Assembly (NCBI GenBank): GCA_903970295.1
Contig: CAJCHQ010000297.1
Coordinates: 1 to 9,234 of the forward strand
From: Bryobacterales bacterium
Lineage (GTDB): Bacteria > Cyanobacteriota > Vampirovibrionia > Obscuribacterales > Obscuribacteraceae
Reading direction: 5' to 3'
DNA: 9,234 bases
A program made the translations under genes and the position numbers. A model generated the notes under the pieces. The model did no database searches. It saw only the letters and a list, made by a program, of their open reading frames with translations, and was not told the origin of the DNA. Positions 6,047 to 9,234 of this stretch are shown here, in pieces; within the stretch, counting starts at the first letter, position 1; each line of letters starts with the position of its first letter.

Positions 6047-7630
6047 TCAGTCCTCTAGATAAGTATAGGCAGGAATTGTCAGAAACTCCGAAAAGGAGTT
6101 TGCCAAAACCAGCTGATCGAGTATCTTTTCTGCCTCTCTGTAGCGACCGGCACCGGATGTGGTGAGCTTTTGCAATTCCTGAGTCTTGATTTCTTCGTAC
6201 AATTTTTTGTCGATCAGCTTTCCTTCGTCGGTGACCGTCTGATTAGCTATCCATTGCCAGAGTTGGGCGCGTGATATTTCGGCAGTGGCTGCGTCTTCCA
6301 TGAGGTTATTAATTGCTGCAGCGCCATTGCCGCGCAGCCACGATTCGATGTACTGCAAAGCAACGCTTATATTTAGAGTGACACCGCTCAGAGTGATTGT
6401 GCTGCCGGGAATGTTCAAATCGATCAGGTCCTTCGCCTCGACCGCCACGTCACCGCGCAGCTCTTCTTTCTGATTGGGCTTGGCACCCAGGTGCTTGTCG
6501 AAAACTTCTCTGGCAATCGGCACCAGGTCTGGGTGCGCCACCCAGGTGCCGTCAAAACCAGCCTTAGTCTCGCGTTCTTTGTCCTCAGTCACTTTGGCCA
6601 TCGCTTTAGCATTTACGTCTGCGTCTTTCCGGCTGGGAATGAACGCCGCCATTCCGCCCATAGCATGGGCACCTCGCCGATGGCAGGTCTTAACCAAAAG
6701 GTCGCAGTAGGCGCGCATAAACGGCACGAACATTGTCACTTGGGAGCGATCGGGTAGAATCATGTCGGGTCTTGTGCTGAATTTCTTGATTATGCTGAAC
6801 ATGTAATCCCAGCGACCGGCATTCAGCCCGGATGCGTGCTCGCGCAGTTCATACAAAATCTCGTCCATCTCGAAGGCAGCCAGAATTGTCTCGAGCAGAA
6901 CTGTTGCACGAATGGTGCCGCGCGAGATCTTCAATTTGTCCTGGGCGAAATTGAAGACATCATTCCAAAGGCGCGCTTCCAGATGATTTTCCATTTTCGG
7001 CAAGTAGAAATAAGGGCCACTTTGACGCGATAGCAACTCGCTGGCATTGTGGAAAAAATAGATGCCGAAATCGAAAAGACTGGCGGAGACTGGCTCTCCA
7101 TCCACGGTCACGTGTCGCTCTAGCAAATGCCAGCCGCGTGGACGCACAACGAGAGTAGCTGTCTTTTCATTGAGCTTGTATGCCTTTCCTTCCGGACTGA
7201 CAAAGGAAAGTTTTTTGCGCACAGCGTCACGCAGGTTGATCTGTCCTTCGACAACATTGACCCAGCTGGGTGAAAGCGAGTCTTCGAAATCAGCCATAAA
7301 CACATTGGCGCCCGAATTGAGGGCATTGATCATCATTTTTCGCTCAACCGGTCCGGTGATTTCCACCCGACGATCGTTCAGATCCGAGGGCGCGCTGCCA
7401 ACTTGCCAGTTAGAGTTTCTAATTTCTTCAGTCTGCCTGGAAAACTCTGGAACCGCTCCCTTGTCCAGCTCCTTCTGTCGTTCGATGCGTCTAGCCAGTA
7501 GTTTTTCGCGGGTCGGATTAAACTGCTTATGTAACGCGGCTACAAAATTTAGAGCGTCTCCCTCGAGAATCTCCGAGAAGTGAGGTCTGAGTTCACCCAC
7601 AAGAGCGACTTCTGCGGCTTTTTGTGTCAT
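6047..7630 (-). CDS. aceB: Malate synthase A
   Basis: This cytosolic enzyme condenses glyoxylate with acetyl-CoA to malate, the second glyoxylate-bypass step. It has 527 residues, a standard length for the A isoform (about 530, without the insert of the roughly 720-residue G isoform). The N-terminal domain precedes the TIM-barrel core. In the core, RPRGWHL at 163-169 carries catalytic Arg165. LLETIL gives Glu247 and GRWDYMF gives Asp275, the Mg ligands. The full malate synthase signature runs from REH at 263 to MF at 278. [17 protein letters not shown] at 444-460 carries Asp446, the general base. All expected residues are present, so it should be active. The ATG at 7628-7630 has GAAGGAGA about 7 bases upstream. 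It is the first gene of an aceBA operon, the same gene order as in enterobacteria. Local regulation is suggested by inverted repeats upstream, but no iclR or ramB gene is in the window. Confidence 0.98.
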   Translation of the reverse strand: MTQKAAEVALVGELRPHFSEILEGDALNFVAALHKQFNPTREKLLARRIERQKELDKGAVPEFSRQTEEIRNSNWQVGSAPSDLNDRRVEITGPVERKMMINALNSGANVFMADFEDSLSPSWVNVVEGQINLRDAVRKKLSFVSPEGKAYKLNEKTATLVVRPRGWHLLERHVTVDGEPVSASLFDFGIYFFHNASELLSRQSGPYFYLPKMENHLEARLWNDVFNFAQDKLKISRGTIRATVLLETILAAFEMDEILYELREHASGLNAGRWDYMFSIIKKFSTRPDMILPDRSQVTMFVPFMRAYCDLLVKTCHRRGAHAMGGMAAFIPSRKDADVNAKAMAKVTEDKERETKAGFDGTWVAHPDLVPIAREVFDKHLGAKPNQKEELRGDVAVEAKDLIDLNIPGSTITLSGVTLNISVALQYIESWLRGNGAAAINNLMEDAATAEISRAQLWQWIANQTVTDEGKLIDKKLYEEIKTQELQKLTTSGAGRYREAEKILDQLVLANSFSEFLTIPAYTYLED

Positions 7631-7652
7631 CCGAGATTCTCCTTCAGTGACG

Positions 7653-7680
7653 AATATATTTACGCCACTATAGATAGCAA
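7653..7680 (-). promoter_or_regulatory. Likely aceBA promoter
   Basis: On the minus strand TTGCTA (7675-7680) is followed after 16 bases by TATATT (7653-7658). Each box matches the sigma-70 consensus reasonably. Transcription would begin near 7646, about 16 bases before the aceB start and close to its ribosome site, so the leader would be very short. The placement within the 162-base gap upstream of aceB supports it. Confidence 0.5.
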
Positions 7681-7704
7681 ATCACGAAGCGGCGATTGTT
7701 GGTG

Positions 7705-7741
7705 GCAATTACTGATAATCGCAACCATGTTTGTAATCAGT
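7705..7741. promoter_or_regulatory. Inverted repeats upstream of aceBA, possible operator or activator site
   Basis: GCAATTA-CTGA-TAATCGC (7705-7722) is an inverted repeat with one mismatch in 7-base arms. The overlapping pair ACTGAT (7711-7716) and ATCAGT (7736-7741) forms a second, perfect but widely spaced repeat. Both lie 25-60 bases upstream of the predicted -35, where activators or repressors often bind. No regulator can be named from the sequence. Confidence 0.3.
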
Positions 7742-7774
7742 CTTAATTTCTTGACCGACCCAGTTCGAATTCGA

Positions 7775-7790
7775 GCGCTCGATTGAGCGC
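7775..7790. terminator. GC-rich hairpin after the DnaQ/GIY-YIG gene
   Basis: GCGCTC-GATT-GAGCGC forms a 6-base-pair GC-rich stem with a 4-base loop, 2 bases past the TGA stop of the nuclease gene. The 10-base palindrome TCGAATTCGA (7765-7774) adjoins it. No T-run follows on the minus strand, so it may be a weak or Rho-assisted terminator, or an mRNA end-stabilising structure. Confidence 0.4.
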
Positions 7791-7792
7791 AT

Positions 7793-9234
7793 TCAAGCAA
7801 TCGGCGCTCGCCCGATCAGCCATTGTGGGATGCCTGCTCCCAGATCCGAATCGACTTTGATATGGGAACCGCTTGCTCTAATCCTACCCAATTCGGCTAG
7901 CAAAACCCGCATGCGATCATATGTGGTCAGATCGATCTCTCGTGGCGTTGGCCGTCGAGCTTTTGCGGGGGAGTCGAACAGTCGCAACTGTTCCGCTTCC
8001 ATGATGCGACCGTTGCGCACTCGAATGCACTTAGATACGCCTTGATCGCAGAATTCGACCGAAGACTCGAGTAAACAACGCAGGGCGCGAGCCTGCAAAT
8101 AGGCGCGGGCAGCTCTCAAGAATAGACGCTGGAATTTTCCGGCTACATCGTCTGCCGTGAGCTCTTCGCTAGCTGTTTCTGCAACGATATCTTCAACTGA
8201 CAATGCTTTCTCATTTTCTTCATCGCGTCTAGTTGAATCGGCTGAACTGGTGGCAGCAGTGCCATTTTCGTCAATTTCAGCATAGTCATCGGTCACATTC
8301 AGTTCTTCTTCCGCCAGCCTCACTTCCTCTTTGTAAAGTTGCAGGGCGAAGGCCATCAGTCCACGGGGAGTGACGTGCGTCAGTGGCATTTCAAACATCC
8401 GCTGAAAAATGGCGAAGCCTTCGGCGATCAAATTAGGTTCGACATAGTCGAAAAAGATTAGCGGGTCGAATTCGTTCTTCTGCAAGGATTGACTTAAGCG
8501 GATCAACGGTTCAATCAAAAACGGCCCAGGGAACGGTCCTAGCGAATGTTCTGCTCCGGGTTGCGCTTTCCACTCGGTGAGGGCGCGATTGTAATAAATC
8601 AAATGCCGCCGCCCGGTTTTCAGTATCACGTTGTATGGAGGGTTCAGGCGCTTGATCTCATCCGATTCGAGCACCGCCGCCTCCAGTGCGGTATCGCAAA
8701 CGGTGACTTTTAGATCGCAAACGCGAGTGAGCATTTCGAGGCGTCTCGAGTCTTTTCCCTTCTTGCCGCGAAAGTAGCTGTTGACTCGGCTCTTCAGCGA
8801 AGTGGCTTTACCGACATAAAGCACAGTGCCTGCGTAATCGAGCATGCGATAGACGCCAGGGCGGTCGGGGAGAGCCATGCGCTTGTTCTTGTCGAGCGGA
8901 TATTCCAGTTTCGTCCGTTTGGCTACCGGCACCGTTGTCAGCCAATCTTCCAGTTGATCGACAGTGTCGATTCCACGTTTTGACAGTTCTGCGACCAGCC
9001 CTTTCCAAATCGTCCAGGTCGCTTCAACGTGGCAAGTCGATCGTTTTGTGTCAGGTATAGTCGCCCCAAAAAATGAGGCGATGCCCTTGATGCCTCGAGT
9101 GGGCAGATTCGGAAAGAGACGTCTGGCAATTTCGTAGGTGCACAAGATGCGAAATGGCAATTCTTGCGAATTGACAAAACGAGTGTGCAAATTCTTCAGA
9201 AACGCTTCTTCGAAGCGTGCATAGTGAATGAGAG
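7793..9234 (-). CDS. DnaQ-like exonuclease / GIY-YIG endonuclease fusion, partial (N-terminus beyond window)
   Basis: The frame is open through the right edge, so the start is outside; 479 C-terminal residues are visible. Residues 1-90 are the end of a DnaQ-type (DEDD) exonuclease domain: LIHYARFEEAFLKN, ILCTYEIARRLFPNLP, GIASFFGATIP. The normal ExoII 'HNARFD' reads HYARFE. The normal ExoIII 'HRA--D' reads KRSTCH (9029-9046), so this domain may be inactive. A GIY-YIG domain follows at about 120-205, as in UvrC N-termini and Cho: GVY (126-128), YVG (139-141), Arg149 in SLKSRVNSYF, Glu189 in AAVLESDEIKRLNPPYN. These look intact, predicting single-strand incision. An acidic linker occupies about 304-364. 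The end carries LTTYDRMRVLLAELGRI, familiar from GIY-YIG proteins of this layout. No UvrBC-binding motif or RNase H-like UvrC C-terminal half is visible, so this is not UvrC itself. A DNA repair role is inferred. Confidence 0.88.
   Translation of the reverse strand, partial: LIHYARFEEAFLKNLHTRFVNSQELPFRILCTYEIARRLFPNLPTRGIKGIASFFGATIPDTKRSTCHVEATWTIWKGLVAELSKRGIDTVDQLEDWLTTVPVAKRTKLEYPLDKNKRMALPDRPGVYRMLDYAGTVLYVGKATSLKSRVNSYFRGKKGKDSRRLEMLTRVCDLKVTVCDTALEAAVLESDEIKRLNPPYNVILKTGRRHLIYYNRALTEWKAQPGAEHSLGPFPGPFLIEPLIRLSQSLQKNEFDPLIFFDYVEPNLIAEGFAIFQRMFEMPLTHVTPRGLMAFALQLYKEEVRLAEEELNVTDDYAEIDENGTAATSSADSTRRDEENEKALSVEDIVAETASEELTADDVAGKFQRLFLRAARAYLQARALRCLLESSVEFCDQGVSKCIRVRNGRIMEAEQLRLFDSPAKARRPTPREIDLTTYDRMRVLLAELGRIRASGSHIKVDSDLGAGIPQWLIGRAPIA

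Noticed and set aside
1..9234. CRISPR array, insertion sequence, tRNA/rRNA or cyanobacterial HIP1 (GCGATCGC) repeats
   Set aside because: No regularly spaced repeats, terminal inverted repeats with a transposase, RNA gene signatures or HIP1 octamers were seen on reading through both strands.
7793..9234. Annotation of the right-edge gene as uvrC
   Set aside because: The GIY-YIG domain is UvrC-like, but it is preceded by a DnaQ-like domain and lacks visible UvrB-binding and C-terminal RNase H-like and helix-hairpin-helix parts.

Overview
The window is a compact bacterial chromosome segment of roughly even base composition. Seven protein genes are supported: six on the minus strand and one 59-codon gene on the plus strand. 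Intergenic gaps are short, most starts have Shine-Dalgarno sites, and promoters look sigma-70-like. No rRNA, tRNA, insertion sequence, CRISPR array or phage structural gene is visible. The taxon cannot be fixed from these genes. An aerobic or facultative heterotroph able to grow on acetate or fatty acids is implied by the glyoxylate shunt. A deep-branching lineage such as a non-photosynthetic cyanobacterial relative is only a guess.

Layout from left to right. Positions 1-135 hold no convincing gene, apart from a possible ten-codon tail of a plus-strand gene. A TetR-family repressor of the NemR/AcuR/LmrA type (136-735, minus) follows. Its promoter carries a perfect 6-5-6 inverted repeat between the -35 and -10 boxes, which predicts autorepression. 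Next come two diverged tandem paralogues of the uncharacterised DUF6745 type (995-2506 and 2913-4370, minus). Between them lies a small conserved 'RQGDVLL...GEVTGHAHA' protein (2499-2807) whose stop overlaps the start of the left paralogue. A 59-codon gene (4466-4645, plus) is divergent from the right paralogue and convergent with isocitrate lyase; both stop codons lie in the same TTAA.

The metabolic core is aceB-aceA (7630 to 4642, minus): malate synthase A followed by isocitrate lyase, the two enzymes specific to the glyoxylate bypass. Both have intact signatures and active-site residues. They are preceded by a plausible promoter and by imperfect inverted repeats that could be operators. 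No aceK or local iclR is present.

At the right edge is a gene cut by the window end (7793 to beyond 9234, minus). It joins a DnaQ-type exonuclease domain to a GIY-YIG (UvrC N-terminal/Cho-like) endonuclease domain. The GIY-YIG residues look intact, but the visible ExoII and ExoIII motifs of the exonuclease half have lost their usual catalytic residues.

The best candidate for something undescribed is the DUF6745 / small-protein / DUF6745 cluster. Its products are recognisable as conserved families but have no known function. The DnaQ-GIY-YIG fusion with a decayed exonuclease half is the second.
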